Notes: generated from the sequence alone by a model not told the origin. Positions 1-28,071 are shown, counted from the stretch's first letter. The stretch is DNA of 64,000 nucleotides from Paralvinella palmiformis (GCA_025642065.1 JAODUP010000026.1:675001-739000); one strand, 5' to 3'. Numbers and translations: made by a program.

Positions 1-2561
1 TGTGTATGATTAGTGGTGTTTGTGTGTGATTGGTGTTTGTGTGTGATTGGTGGTCCGTGGTTGTGTGTGGTTGGTAGTGAGTGGTGTGTGATTAGTGGCT
101 GCTAACTGGTGTGTCTGTATATGACTGCTACTTATCTGACTATTAATTGTGGCACCGTTAGCCGAGTAACTGCTAGCTATATGTAGCTGCAAGCTGGTCC
201 TTAACGCACGTCAACAAATCTACTGGGTAGATACACACACACACACAGTGTGCGCACACAAATGTTGGTTTCATTTATTTATCTTATATTTCATTTATTT
301 TAAAGCAATGTTACATTTAATGCTGGAAATTATTAAAACCAACCTTGGTTATAGTATAAAGATTTGCGGAGGAAATGTTTTCATAAAGAAACGTGAAATA
401 TTGATTAACTAAGTTCATTTCAAGTCATAGATAACAGATTACCATTAAAATGTGAGGCTAGAGAATGAATTATCCTATAGGAACATCCTACATACAATAA
501 CATAATCAATGTGACGCCTGACAACTCAAAGGTTCATAAATACTAGTAGTTGTCACCGTATTTAATTAACTGGGCTGCAACTCAGCACCTACCAAAACAA
601 TCTCTATTCGTTCACTCATTCACTTACTCACTCACTCACTCCATGTTAACCAAAATCCCCCCAACTAAATAAACCACCACACTCATTGATGATGATGATG
701 ATGATGATGATAAAAATAAAATAATAATGCTTATAATAATTATTATTATAATACTAATGATAATAATAATATTAATCATGAATCCGCACTTGTAAGTGTT
801 GTGGTCTTTTAATTTTGTCGTGACGGAGTCAGTGAATTAAATACTAGATACATCGAGTTGAATGAGGCCCTTTAGTATCTTAAAACATTAAGTGTACTGA
901 CTTCGTGATACAGAACAAGAACTTGAAACGACCGAATATTAATTTCTCCTTTTCTATAATCTGAAATTGAGGAGAGAAGAATTGTACTAGACTACAGTAT
1001 TGGCAAGTGCTGGCAAATAGAAAAATATAACTATATTCAACTTATGTATCACAGTTAACTATCACGGATCGAACATATTCTGAAAACAACATTTTTCTAT
1101 TATTATTAGTAACTTAAAAACTATGGTCGTATTGAGGCTGATCACAATTATTGAAGTTTTAAATGGAAAAAAAATTGTTTAAGGAAATTGACATGGTAAC
1201 TCGGATTTAAGCGAATTCGGCGAATATGTGCGTTTGTGCATGCGTTTAACGGGAGGCGAAAAGGCACTGGCACGTAGACTCATAAATAATAATCATAATG
1301 TCTGGACGATTCACCAGAGGACTGTTTCTTAGTGATAAATGAAATATTCTACCAGCCCTACATAAGCCTATGAACGTATACAGATGTGTATGCATGCGCG
1401 TATTTATACATTCAGCATCTGTGCGCGTACGTGGACACGTGACCCCGCAAGAAACTACCCGCACGCAACTACACGCATGCGCACATGCAAGCTCCGTATA
1501 TTAGAGTACCTTGGAATTAATCCGCAGAGTGGCGCTGCTATACGATTAGGTTATCCGACCTAAGCTTATCACTTGTTAGCATTGATTTCCTCTTAACTAT
1601 TTTGCGACATTTCCAAATCGAAATTACTCACGAGAAACCGAAATATCAAAACATAACCAAGAAATAACTAGCCGATAGGTTGAAAACATTGAAATATAAT
1701 ACCTCGGCCAAAAACAAAATTTATTCTAGAACTATTATAAAAAGATTAATATTCGGGCAGCGTGAGCTTTACAAGTCTCGCGAACACCTCATCCAAAATG
1801 CGAAGTTTAATTACATGGATGTTAGTTATTAAAGCAGACGAACATCGTGTAATCGAATATTCACGAAACTAGATACCTTGATTGAACGCTGGCTCATCTT
1901 TGCTCTGGTTACTGAGAATTGCTATTTGTACGTATTTCTTAAACATTCCTATCAGTATTACATTCTTTTATCCGAGAATTAATCAGTTGAATAATATAAT
2001 TAATACAAATGTCTTATTATTCGCGTAGCCTGAACTTGATGAGTTCTGTGCCGTTCGTAAAAAATACAAACTCTAATCATCTTACTTTTAAATAATGATA
2101 TCTCTGGTCACCGCAGAATTATCACTGAAAGTAAACATTTTAAATCGGTGATATTTAATGACTGAAAATTACATACTCAAATCGAGCTCTTACTCTGGGC
2201 TTTTAGTACTCTGTTTACTGCGAATTATTTCCACCAATAACTATGATTTAATTAATCATGTTAAGTATTTTACTGTTTTACACTAACTGGATATAAAATA
2301 TTAATGAATTAGTGGTCTTGTATATTTTATGACGTGGAAGAAATCCCAAATAAAATAAAATCTTCCTACACTCTCCAGCTTGAGAATGGCTAACTACAAC
2401 CTACTTACGTAGCAGCGCCATCTAGCGAATTCTTCGGCAAGGTTCGCTATTAGTTAATATACATACAGCACTAAACCATAAACAACCTCCCTCCGATAAA
2501 TATATTAAATGTCAGAATCTGTATAATATCAAAAACACAAAATGTATCATCTATCTTTCTA
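1..2561. other. gene-free stretch downstream of DAGL
   Basis: No supportable reading frame. 1-110 is a degenerate GTGTGATTGGTGGT-type repeat; small simple repeats include CA near 235-246, TCAC near 610-640, GAT at 688-712 and an AAT-rich block 713-780. The DAGL 3' UTR should lie just below 2562, but no clear minus-strand AATAAA stands out close to the stop. Confidence 0.6.
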
Positions 2562-17591
<15,030 letters not shown>

Positions 17592-17647
17592 CTTCTACTT
17601 GTAACCTGATCGGAAATTAATTTATGTGTATCCATCCAGTGTTCTGT

Positions 17648-17772
17648 GTCACTCACTCACTCACTCACTCACTCACTCACTCACTCACTCACTCACTCAC
17701 TCACTCACTCACTCACTCACTCACTCACTCACTCACTCACTCACTCACTCACTCACTCACTCACTCACTCAC
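17648..17772 (-). repeat. (GTGA)n / (TCAC)n tetranucleotide array upstream of the DAGL start
   Basis: Near-pure 125-bp array, 31 units, 57 bp upstream of the start codon. On the DAGL strand every unit presents GTGAGT, a consensus 5' splice-site core. The ORFs it generates in other frames are artefacts. Confidence 0.95.
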
Positions 17773-18312
17773 ATATTCACTCACTCAATCAATCAATCAA
17801 ACAAATACCCATGCTTCTGATATTTACTGTTCGACTATATTTCACCTCACCGGAGACACAGAGACATTGATTACATGTAAACTACAATTTTCATCGTGAA
17901 GACAAACATTACGAAGTATTAACTAAGATTGCCTACCATTACTCTACCATAGCAGCTCTACTCTCTGACCAGACGATAGTCAGTAGACTAGTCAGTATGA
18001 TAATCTATGTCTGCTCGCGAGATGTACACCTTCCTAGGTGCATATAACAGTTATCGGGTGATATTTCGTTGCGCTAACCAAATGAGTCAATAGTCTGTGG
18101 CACAGCTGTAGCAGCAGTCTGACTTATGTATGTCATCTAACTTGTCCGTGAACGATCGACACATCCGAGCCTTTTGTTGTTGTGCTGTTAGAAGCCTCAA
18201 CTCTACATGTCGTAGATGTTCCACTAGTAAAACAGGCGTCGAGCTACACGCCATCGTAAGAAGACGAATCTATTGCTCAAAGCTGTGTGCGTACGAGTGT
18301 ATGTGTGCGTGC

Positions 18313-18544
18313 GTCTCTCTCTCTCTCTCTCTCTATCTATCTCTGTGCGTGTGCGTGCATGTATGTGTCTGTCTGTCTGTTTGTTTGTCTGTCTATCTGT
18401 CTGTCTCTCTCTCTCTCTCTCTCTCCCTCTCCCTGTCTGTCTGTTTGTGTGCGTGTATGTGTGTATGCGCACTTGCGTGTGTGTCATATTACTATTGTAT
18501 GAACTATACTTTTAGTGGTGAAATGCATCTATTACATAAAACTC

Positions 18545-18582
<38 letters not shown>

Positions 18583-18617
18583 GTCTGTGTGTGTGACAGA
18601 GCGAGAGCGAGAGAGAG
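18313..18617. repeat. cluster of CT, TCTG and GT simple repeats
   Basis: CT runs at about 18315-18333 and 18403-18430, TCTG/TTTG runs at about 18366-18400 and GT repeats at about 18549-18595. A 195-codon open frame across this is low-complexity only. It sits about 720 bp upstream of the DAGL start codon. Confidence 0.9.
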
Positions 18618-19014
18618 ACATGATACTCCGGATTTCCGACTGTTTACGGTTAAAATACTCCCCTCGCATACGTCGTATCTGATTTGTAAGACAAATGTTA
18701 ACCATCTCATAGTCTAATAGACCCATCAACAACAATAATAAATATTATATTGACCCGATATATAATGATTCATCAAAACTAAAAATTACGGTGATATAAA
18801 GATATAACGCGAAATATCAACTGACCTGATATTATTGATTATTAATATTTTTGTTCTCTGTCTTACGTGCAAGCTGTTAACCGTTCTGGCTGAATAATAT
18901 CAATTTGAAAACGATCCCCTAATAACATCAGATAGTTTTGTCGACAGTGACACTTCTCACCAAATAAAATCTGTAATCCGCATGTTATTGCTCTATTGTT
19001 ATATTTAATTTATC

Positions 19015-19016
<2 letters not shown>

Positions 19017-19051
<35 letters not shown>

Positions 19052-19215
19052 TATATTTAATAAAGCGCCCTTACTAGCAGGAGCCATTCAAAAGCGCTGT
19101 ACAAATAATATGTAATATAATTATACCCCAGATAAAAACCCTCTAATTGAATTAAAAGATACTAATTATTTATCTGTGAAAGCGACCTTGAACAGGTGTG
19201 TTTTTAGAATAGATT
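19017..19215 (-). mobile_element. LINE 3' end (same family as 46923-47516)
   Basis: In reverse orientation it carries the same 3' sequence: the coding end (AAGGTCGCTTTCACAGATAAA), then CAGCGC-TTTTGAATGGCTCCTGCTAG and an (ATT)n tail. It is 5' truncated at about 19215. Confidence 0.85.
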
Positions 19216-20208
19216 TAATAATGCATACCTTACATTGATCATCGGCACCACTTTGCCCAAGACTGAACATATACGAATTTTTTATCAGCTCAAAATTGCT
19301 GCCCTTGTAAGGGTTACCCCCCCCCCCCCATTGCTTCGTCACTGATTATACATATTAAAAGATGCATAAGGAGACATATAACTAGGAAAAGCCAAACAAA
19401 GAAAAACAGGTATTATAATATAATAATAACGAACTTCTATAGCAACAATATCCTCGAAAAGAATCGCGCTCAGTGGCGCCCCTAGTACAGGGGTTGGACA
19501 GTACCATAGTCTAGGTACGATGCATAATCATCAACAGACGATAGGATGCAATGAAATCTTAATTAGGAGGGATAAGCGAGCCTGAAAAGGTGAGTTTTCA
19601 AATGGTGTATAGACTTTATTCTATGAATAAATCTTCTGATGTACTGTTATTAATATAAAAAGCATATTCGGACCATTTAGCCTAACATGTGCACGAGAGT
19701 GGCTGTAAAAGATCAATCATCAATGTCTATGATCGTTTGTGAACCTTATAGAATGGTGTCCGATAAATGCTATAGGTTTAGGGATATGATGGGGATAGGA
19801 GTGTGGTGGTGTGGGGGTGTGTGCGTAGGCGAGGATGAAAGAGGGAGGATTGGCGATATATATTTAACCCACCCACCCACTGTTCGTGAAGAGGGGATAT
19901 ATATACCCATTACCTACCTTCGGGGTATACATTTCTGTTTCTAGCAGCTGTTCAGTGCAGGCGGATTAACATTTCTAATATAGCAGTTGTTATTGTTGTT
20001 GTTGTTGTTTACAAATATTGAAAACTTTTATCAGATGTTCGTACCATTTACCACAGACCTCATCATTAGCGTATGTATCATCATTGTTGATACGCACCAG
20101 TATCAGAACTGTATTCGCTAAATATCGATTACGCTAAATGCAGCAGAGAGTCAGGTAAATATATCGCTGATATATGAGAACCAATGGCGCTGCATGTGAA
20201 TCATTATA

Positions 20209-20812
20209 CATCTAGTTGAATTCCTCGTTTCTTAGTAGATAAATGACCTTAGTGGTTAAATAATTGCTCACCAGTCTATTTACCTGGTCTATTTCTATAT
20301 CCGACTGATTGATTATTGGTGTTTTACGGCCACGTTTGTGCACATGGTAGGCTAAATGGGCCGAGCGACCTCCAAAGCTAATGAAGCGAAGTCAAAGATG
20401 AAACATCCTTCGGATATGTCCGCGCCCAGATTCGAACTCAGGTAGTAGTGATATGTGGACCAACGCGCTACCAACTAGACCAGGGAGGCACTCTTTATTT
20501 TCATGTCCGACTGATTTTCTTGAGACATGATATAATGTCTTCCACGTTTTGACACTCATGGGATATTACAGCATACGCCGAATTTCTGCAATTTATATTA
20601 TAATATACAATCTGTACAACAGCGTTTAGGTAACACGACAATGTAGAGTACACATTCCACATACAAACAGAAGGTTGGAACGAAACCAGTGGCGGAGCAT
20701 GGGGTATGTACAGTCGGACATCGAAATAGACCAGGTAAGTAGTTGGGCGAGTAATTATTTAACCACTAAGGTCATTTATCTAAGAAGAAAAGTGGAACTC
20801 ATCTAGTCTAGT
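20209..20812. repeat. foldback element: about 100-bp inverted repeat arms around a SINE
   Basis: The left arm 20209-20307 and right arm 20711-20811 are reverse complements over almost their whole length; for example ATAAATGACCTTAGTGGTTA on the left matches its complement on the right. A family A SINE inserted at the inner edge of the left arm, duplicating CCGACTGATT. Confidence 0.8.
20311..20492 (-). repeat. SINE family A copy
   Basis: Reverse orientation: body CACATGGTAGGCTAAATGGGC, then GATTCGAACTC (B box) and the A-box region at the right end. It is flanked by CCGACTGATT on both sides (20301-20310 and about 20507-20516). Confidence 0.85.
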
Positions 20813-21049
20813 AGAAATACGAGCGGAGCCAGCCACCTACGGCGTGGGGTCTGGGACCGTTCAGCGGGCCCCTAAACCCGAGGGGTGCTGGTGTTTTGTG
20901 AGGCATTATTACCCTTTCCTGAACTTAAATATCATCCCGAAAACAAATATTTATACGAAAACAAATTCAACTCGAAATTGCCGCCCCTGTAAAGGTGCGC
21001 ACGAGGCGGCCGCCTACCCCCCGCCGCCCCCCTTTACTCCGCCACTGAA
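20691..21049. mobile_element. possible small DNA transposon with CAGTGGCGGAG ends
   Basis: CAGTGGCGGAG at about 20691 and CTCCGCCACTG at about 21039-21049 form a perfect 11-bp terminal inverted repeat of hAT-like type. No matching 8-bp target duplication was seen, and the right foldback arm lies inside, so limits and nature are tentative. Confidence 0.45.
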
Positions 21050-21639
21050 GAAAATATTGCCTTTTCGTTCAAATAAGACAGCACACTTACCCTGGATGGC
21101 TAGCCAATCTCCAACAACAACCTTCTAATCACGCACGTCATCCGGACACGGCAATCATTAATTGATTCACGCTCGTCAAGAACGGACCCCGGACTTCGTC
21201 TACGATATATACATCCGGAGCTGAAATCGGCAGCCTCCATCCAGCCAGTGACGTCTTTTAATCCATTCCTCGCCAACGAACGGGACTGACGTAAAGAAGG
21301 GCAGACTGATTATGGACCTGTTTACCTTATTATCAACAGCCGGTCGGTATCGATTGGCTCGTTCAACCTGGTCAGTATATAAGTCACAAACACAACAACG
21401 CCAACCAACCATTCAGTGGCGTGTGATTGGCTGTTAGTCAATGACATCAGCTAGCACTTTAAACCCAAAAGGCGTTCATTGGACGACCCTTCCATTTCAC
21501 TGGCCACCACCAAGGCAGAAGACGACGCAAAACGAGGAAAAGTTGATAAACGAATAAAACTTACTGAGGCGAACGGATGTTAAATCATATTATAATTGGA
21601 TCGGGCAAAGTTCACGGATGTGAAACGCATTTTAATTAG

Positions 21640-21790
21640 GACGAGGCCAACCTCCAAGTTGTGGGTTCGATTCCGGCTCGAGCTTGCGTTTGTCGGATTT
21701 GTTTCCCCCGAAAACAGCACATCGGCCATGCGTCCCAGATGTGACAAATGTCGATGCCAAAAAACGGATTTCAACATATTAAAATCAATT
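21640..21790 (+). repeat. tRNA-like SINE fragment
   Basis: GTGGGTTCGATTCCGGC resembles a tRNA B box, followed by an unrelated body. No clear A box or tail. Confidence 0.35.
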
Positions 21791-22101
21791 TACTGACATC
21801 AAAGCTTAAAAAACAACACGCTATTAACTGCAAGCATCATCTATTACAGGACATTAATACTAATAAGCCCAAACGTCCGAGAATTTGACAAGAATCTTTT
21901 TGAATATACAACAACTGATAGCTGTCTATGAGATATATTTCAATATGCTGCCATAGTACAGGTGGTACTATACTGCACATACAGGTTAGGATTCAAATTA
22001 TTTCAGCGTTACTTCTGTTTGTAGAAATTGCCCGTGGTAAAGTTGCCCATATTAGTCATAATTTAATGTGTGTCTGTGCACGCACACGCACACAAATATA
22101 C

Positions 22102-22102
<1 letters not shown>

Positions 22103-22146
<44 letters not shown>
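22103..22146. repeat. (AT)n with flanking CA runs
   Basis: About 18 AT units, with (CA)n to either side; a 5'-truncated SINE A joins directly at its right end. Confidence 0.9.
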
Positions 22147-22148
<2 letters not shown>

Positions 22149-22288
22149 AACGTGTTCGAATCTCGGTGTGGGCATATCTGAAGGGTGTTTCATCTTTGAC
22201 TTCGTTTCATTACCTTTGGAGGTCGCTTGGCCCATTTAGCCTACCGTGTGCACAACAGTGGCCATAAACACCAATCATCATCATCATC
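22147..22288 (+). repeat. 5'-truncated SINE family A copy
   Basis: It starts at the B box (GTGTTCGAATCTCGG) and runs through the body to the (ATC)n tail at about 22275-22288. Confidence 0.85.
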
Positions 22289-23689
22289 GCACACACACAT
22301 ACACACACACATACGCGCACGCCCCCTCCCCCCACAGACACATACACACGACAACACCTATCATATTTACTACTCACCTCACTTTGAGGTAACACTCCCC
22401 TCTATCACGGCTCAAACTGTACCATTACCATGATGATTAACATGTCATATTTCTAATTATCACATTTGTATGTGGGACCCATCACCTTAATTCTCCTGCC
22501 AGAATCCAATCCAGATGCACTCCAGCCACGTCACTGCTGGCCATTGTTCTAAAACCTAATTAATATCGTAGGTCAAGGGCTGTGGGATTTCTCGTTCGTC
22601 TCTTCGCAACCCAAATCAATATATCTCTGGCAAGTGCTATGATTGTACATTTAACAGCTGTATGATGTTGACTAGTAGTAGAGATACCTTCTTGTAGGTG
22701 AATAGTACATCCCTCCAATAAGGCCTTCGTAGCTCTAGGGTGTTGTACTATAAACGTCTACAATTTCAGTTTATGCTATGAATGGCGTTTTCTTATACTT
22801 ATAGCCATACACGCACGCACGCACGCACGTACGCGCACGCACACACGTATACATAAACAGGTATATACTATAGATATTTGGTACAATATGAAAATATTCT
22901 GCATGTAACATAGCATGCAACATCGCTAAAGATTGTGTTTAGTGCCCTTCCTTACAAATAGAACAAAGCGAATCATGTGTGCGCGTATGTGTGTGTTTTA
23001 GCTGTGTATAATAAGGCACAGGCACAGAGAATCTCGAACCCTGAATTCAAACTCTGGACGTTTCTTCAGGGGACTGAATCCAGAGTGGCGACTTTTCTTG
23101 CTGAGACATGTGTACTGTCTCACCAGTCCCGCGTGCGTGTGTGTATGTGTATGACCTCATATGAAAGATAATCTTAACCGATTGTTTCCTTAATTTTAGA
23201 AGCTGCGTCAAACGTATGTATTTAAGGAGCATCTTTTCTTCTTCTTCTTTTTCTATCCCCAGGTGTGTTTTTTGGAGTCCTTCTCCGTAGAGTTTCTGTA
23301 TCTGAAAATTACTTTGTAAAGTTCCGGTCCCGGATGTACCGGTGCCGAACTTTACAAAATATTTACTGTGTGTTTGTTTTTTGCCAGATGTATGGGTCTT
23401 TTAGAGTTTTATTCTAATAGCGTAGTTGTTTTTATTGCTCGACGCGAGTTGGAAAATACTATTTAGTGAAATAACTCGATGTACAGGGAAACCTAATAAT
23501 AGTCGATAAGCCCACCGCATATATCACCTTATAATAGAGAATCACGCATATTTCTAAATTGGTATTGCTTTACCGGAATGAGAGTATGTCAAAGTAGATA
23601 AATGATAACAAACAACAAATATTCGGGAAAACGATCAGATATATTGACCTCTAACTAGGTGCCATAAAACTTCTCCGCATGAATATTAT

Positions 23690-23706
23690 GTGTGTGTGTG
23701 TGTGAT

Positions 23707-23741
<35 letters not shown>

Positions 23742-24106
23742 TTATTTTTAATTTGAGATAAATTTTATGAAACAGTAAGAATACTTTACATAATATAATA
23801 GCTTAAATCATTGCGAGGGGGCAATTGATATTCAAAAAGAAGGCAAATTTAAATAATAAGATTATTTTTATATTTGCAGATATTTATTGGAAAAGTATGT
23901 ATGCAATACTTTTTGACATTTATAAAACTGTTATTCTGTTTGTAACTTGGTCAATATTGTTAAATAAATTAAGCCACATTTATATAGCATCCAGGCCAGA
24001 ATCCACATACACACAATACTTGTCAATAAATATTTAATATAACACCCAAAAATTAAATAAAAAGAATAAAACTTAACATAAAACACAGTAGTTGACTGTA
24101 TTTTTG

Positions 24107-24159
<53 letters not shown>
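23690..24159. repeat. (GT)n and (AT)n microsatellites at 23690-23740 and 24112-24159
   Basis: Pure dinucleotide tracts separated by AT-rich DNA with no gene. Confidence 0.85.
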
Positions 24160-24162
<3 letters not shown>

Positions 24163-24944
24163 ACACAGCTAACTTGTGCTGGACAACTGATCCAATGTAC
24201 ACTTTTTAATAGATCAGATTAATTTTTGAAACTTTACCACACATATGATCCACAATTTTTACTGGATAAATTTAGTTGAACAAGTTTTTTTTGTGCACTG
24301 CACTTGATATAGGTTTGATACAATTAACTAACTGGAACTCAACACTACAAAGTTGCATCTAATTATTTTCTCTTAACCACATAAAGTGAACAAAATGGTA
24401 ATTTTCTCATTATAAACAATTAAGACGAGTTAACATATAATGTCTTCATTCATATAAAGAAGAAATTTCGCCTAAAAATTAGTTTTATGTTGACTGAGAA
24501 TTGGGAGTAATTAAATATACCTACGCAGGAATTCCAATATATTTTTCCACCTAAGAGCTAATTCGATAGATTATATTTAACAATGCAATAAATCAAATGC
24601 ACAGCTAGCCTATTGTAGGCCATAATTAGCGTTATTGTCATTGGTGAGTAACCAACATTTTGGGGAAAATTTACAGGGAACGATCATAATTCTAACAATT
24701 TTCTAACCAGACCATGGTATTTTAACAGCCTTAAAAATCCCATCCTATCATATTCTCATCCGACACATTTCGACTTTATATGATCCTTACAGCTGATTTT
24801 ATTAGTAATAATATATATAATTAGTGACCCATAACAATAATATAGTATTATTTTATGTGGCTGGCTACAGCAAATGATATGGTCTGTAATTTACTGCTTC
24901 ACGGCGAGGTCTAAACAAATTTAGAACTTACGATAGATGACGTA

Positions 24945-25085
24945 TTCGGTGGAGAAAAGCTTACCAGTTGCCTGATTGGGTGAAAAATTCCTCTTATTAT
25001 AGTCCAACTGCTGGGATTCGAACCTTCCACAAGCGTGAACATGGTCAGGAGTTCCACACTCTAACCCACCAGGCCACAGAGTTCA
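24945..25085 (-). repeat. decayed SINE, family D
   Basis: AAGCTTACCAGTTGCCTGATTGG and GATTCGAACCTTCC recur in 31990-32145, 52535-52740 and 53755-53985. It is in reverse orientation; the CACCAGGCCACAGAG end resembles an A-box region. Confidence 0.65.
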
Positions 25086-25949
25086 AGGTTTAAATATTTC
25101 GTATCCTATTTGGTTGTAAACTTATATTTTCATAACGTTCACGTGCAATTATATCATGAGGTTCAAACATTTATTACTTATGTTCAATATATTGTAAATG
25201 GGCTAGGTGGTGCCACTACATCAAACGGGGATATTTGACTAAATTTTGATTTGATATTATCACTGGAAATTAACAATAACTCCCACGATAGGGAACCTTT
25301 GGTCAAATGCCAGAAAAATCAATTCAAATGTAAAGTACGAGTTACACAGAATGAGTGTTCTGGAACCGGTATTTCGCGCAGTTCTGCCTGATATTATCAT
25401 TATTAATTAACAATTACTTCTACGATAAAACTTCAAAGAAAATCGCTTATTAAATGTATGTAATTAGGATAATATTATTTCAAGTTTTGTTGCAGTGATT
25501 AGGTGCGCCGAATATGTAAAAACATCAGTGCCGAATGGGCTTTCGCAATTTGGTATTCTCGGCCGAATTAGCCAGGTGGCTAAAAGGTTCCAGTGGCGAA
25601 TGCCCCCGGAGGGTAATCAGAAAGGCTAGCTTATAAATTGCGCCATTAGGAAGAGTTCGAAACATGTCTGCGCCAATGGAATATTTCGTTGTCGGAATAT
25701 CCTTCACGCGATAATTGTACGGCTGTGGACTGGACATATAACTACTTAACACTAACCTGATAAGTGGAGTATCGGTTAAACACAAAGATGGTGGCCGGCA
25801 GCGCCGATCGAGATAAAGACTTCATTTGAGCAAAATTGAGGATCCGAAAATGTTAAAAAGGCAGAGGCTTCCGTATTTTAATTGTGTTATAGATTATACG
25901 TACGTAGATTCCGTCTACTCTGTTGGTGTGGAAAGGTTGAAATTATGAC

Positions 25950-26286
25950 CTATATATATATATATATATATATAGATGTCAGCAGAAATATAATCAAATG
26001 TTTCACTAAATAAAATTTAAAAAAATCTCGGTGATATCGAACGGTAATAAGTGATTTTGTGATTGGTTTCCTACAGAGTTGTGGGGGGGGGGTGTACGAG
26101 TGAGCTCAGGAGATTCCCGTACCGCAGATTCTAATTAGAATCTGTGGTTTGGCTTAATTAAGCTGCCATCGTTATCAGCCGTCACATAAATCGATACCTT
26201 TTGACAAGGCATGATCTGAATAGTTACACTGAATATCTTCACTTGCCATAATCAATTTTAAGTATTGCGAGTTGCCTTCTTTTAAA

Positions 26287-26324
<38 letters not shown>
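25950..26324. repeat. (AT)n microsatellites at 25950-25974 and 26287-26323
   Basis: Pure AT tracts; between them lies the 26-bp palindrome at 26122-26147. Confidence 0.85.
26122..26147. repeat. 26-bp palindrome
   Basis: CAGATTCTAATTAGAATCTG (26125-26144) is a perfect 20-bp palindrome. Extended to CC..GG it has one imperfect pair. The centre is the core TAATTA. Confidence 0.85.
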
Positions 26325-26325
<1 letters not shown>

Positions 26326-27569
26326 ATGTGTAATCTAATAGACCTTAACTAACTAATTTTACACTTCGGGTCACCGCCCAGAACAGCGGAGGCTGAGCTT
26401 CATGGTTTTCAAAGTAGACTGGACTCTTGTTCTAAACATCTCGGTTTGAACAACGATCTACTGCGTAATACAATTGGAATTCAGATCGGAAAATACTTCT
26501 GGTGATAGAGTAGTTTCTTGTTGTTCAGCATATTCCATTATTAAATGTTGTTATTGTGAAAAAAATTAGAGTAAATACTTCTTTAGCGAAGTCCGCTAGT
26601 ATCGCTTGAAATTGCGACAGACGGGGTTTGTTTATACACGAAAAATGACCACAACTAAAACAAATCGTTGAAGATATATCTGAATTGTTCTGGTAAAATG
26701 ATAGTATTACAACTGGCTTGTCCATTTTCGATATTATTATAAATGGCCAAAGATGTGTATTGAAGAAACACTATGGGAAAGCCACCACTTATACGTAAAT
26801 TTTCGCTACGAATACGCCAATCCGCTTGTACACGGGAAATGTGTTCTTCGAACTACCACATAGAACTTCCAATTTAATCTATTTTGTTTACTAAATCAGT
26901 CTTCTTTGAATAGAAATATACTAAATATCACCTTGTCTTTCATTTTCCTTTACTGACCGTTGAAATCGTGGAGTATTATCACCGGCAATGATCGTTAAAC
27001 TATCTCGCGTACACACTAAAAAGGGAACGGGGACCTCGGACTCTGCGACGTCACTAGCTTAATTGACAAGGTCTATTGCCATTACTAACAGGCAAGGGAT
27101 TATCATCGCGGTTTGGTTTCTTTTGCACAAACACTTGCTGGCTCATTGTGGACAATTAACATGACATTCAAATACATACGAATCACTTAATTGCCCGTGA
27201 AATAAGGCAACGAATAAGGAAATTGTTTATTTACAACATTGGCAAGACGATTTAAAGGGAAAAGCTCAAAACTATAAAAATAATATTGATCATTTGATGG
27301 TTATTGTAAAGTATGCTGTTTAATATCAAACACAATATATATAGTTGATCCAGTCATTTATTTGTTATATTAGACGTTATGGCCCCGTACCATCTGCTAT
27401 CTATATGTGTGAACTTAATGCACCAAAAGTAATTTAATGTTCTATGCACGATATATGGTAAACGAACAAACAGCTAGCTACCTTGACATTAAAAGATATT
27501 GACAACTTATGTTCATTAGCGCACAATTTTATCAATACTTTCTTACCTTTGGTATTAAAAACCCAACGC

Positions 27570-27612
27570 GCAGTGGGAGTGTGACCATCAAAGGTGGTCA
27601 CACTCCCGCTGC
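27570..27612. repeat. 18-bp hairpin with 7-nt loop
   Basis: GCAGTGGGAGTGTGACCA pairs along its full length with TGGTCACACTCCCGCTGC across the loop TCAAAGG; one pair is G-T. It is GC-rich against an AT-rich background. The role is unknown. Confidence 0.85.
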
Positions 27613-27987
27613 AAGCTGTTCTATATGGTAACGCAGAAGCACGGACACACCAGCATCAGAGAGCTTAAATATAGTCTTTGCCTGCATTCACGGACACGTA
27701 TACTTCGTTCAAGGTAGGATGACAGTTTCGGAGTTTTATATCATGTTGTTTGTTGCCCTTATTTGGTAATTTGTGTTGTGTGACGTCAAATATTCAAAAC
27801 GAGACATCAATCTTATTTTGACATAAATGTAGTAATTTGTATGTCTAATTTGTAAATGTTGTTCAACGGACGGCAATAACTAGCCGCGAAAGTTAAAATG
27901 CAATCATTTACATATGAAGACAAAATATTTTGTAAACTTGCAGCCAAGGCGAAACTATTAATATTTTTCCGTTAAATACGTGTTAAG

Positions 27988-28071
27988 ATGATGATGATTA
28001 GTGTTTTATGGCCAGTTTTGTGCACATGGTAGGCTAAATGGGCCGTACGACCTCCAAATGTAATGAAGCGA

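Noticed and set aside
17624..17899. Ser-Leu-Thr-His repeat frames
   Set aside because: Translation of the (TCAC)n array in three frames; no gene evidence.
18130..18717. 195-codon plus-strand frame
   Set aside because: Low-complexity Cys/Val/Ser/Leu runs from CT and GT repeats.
25525..25785. 86-codon minus-strand frame with GCCAGGTGGCTAA and GAGTTCGAAAC motifs
   Set aside because: It might be an old tRNA-like SINE, but the boxes are too degenerate and no sister copy was found in the window.
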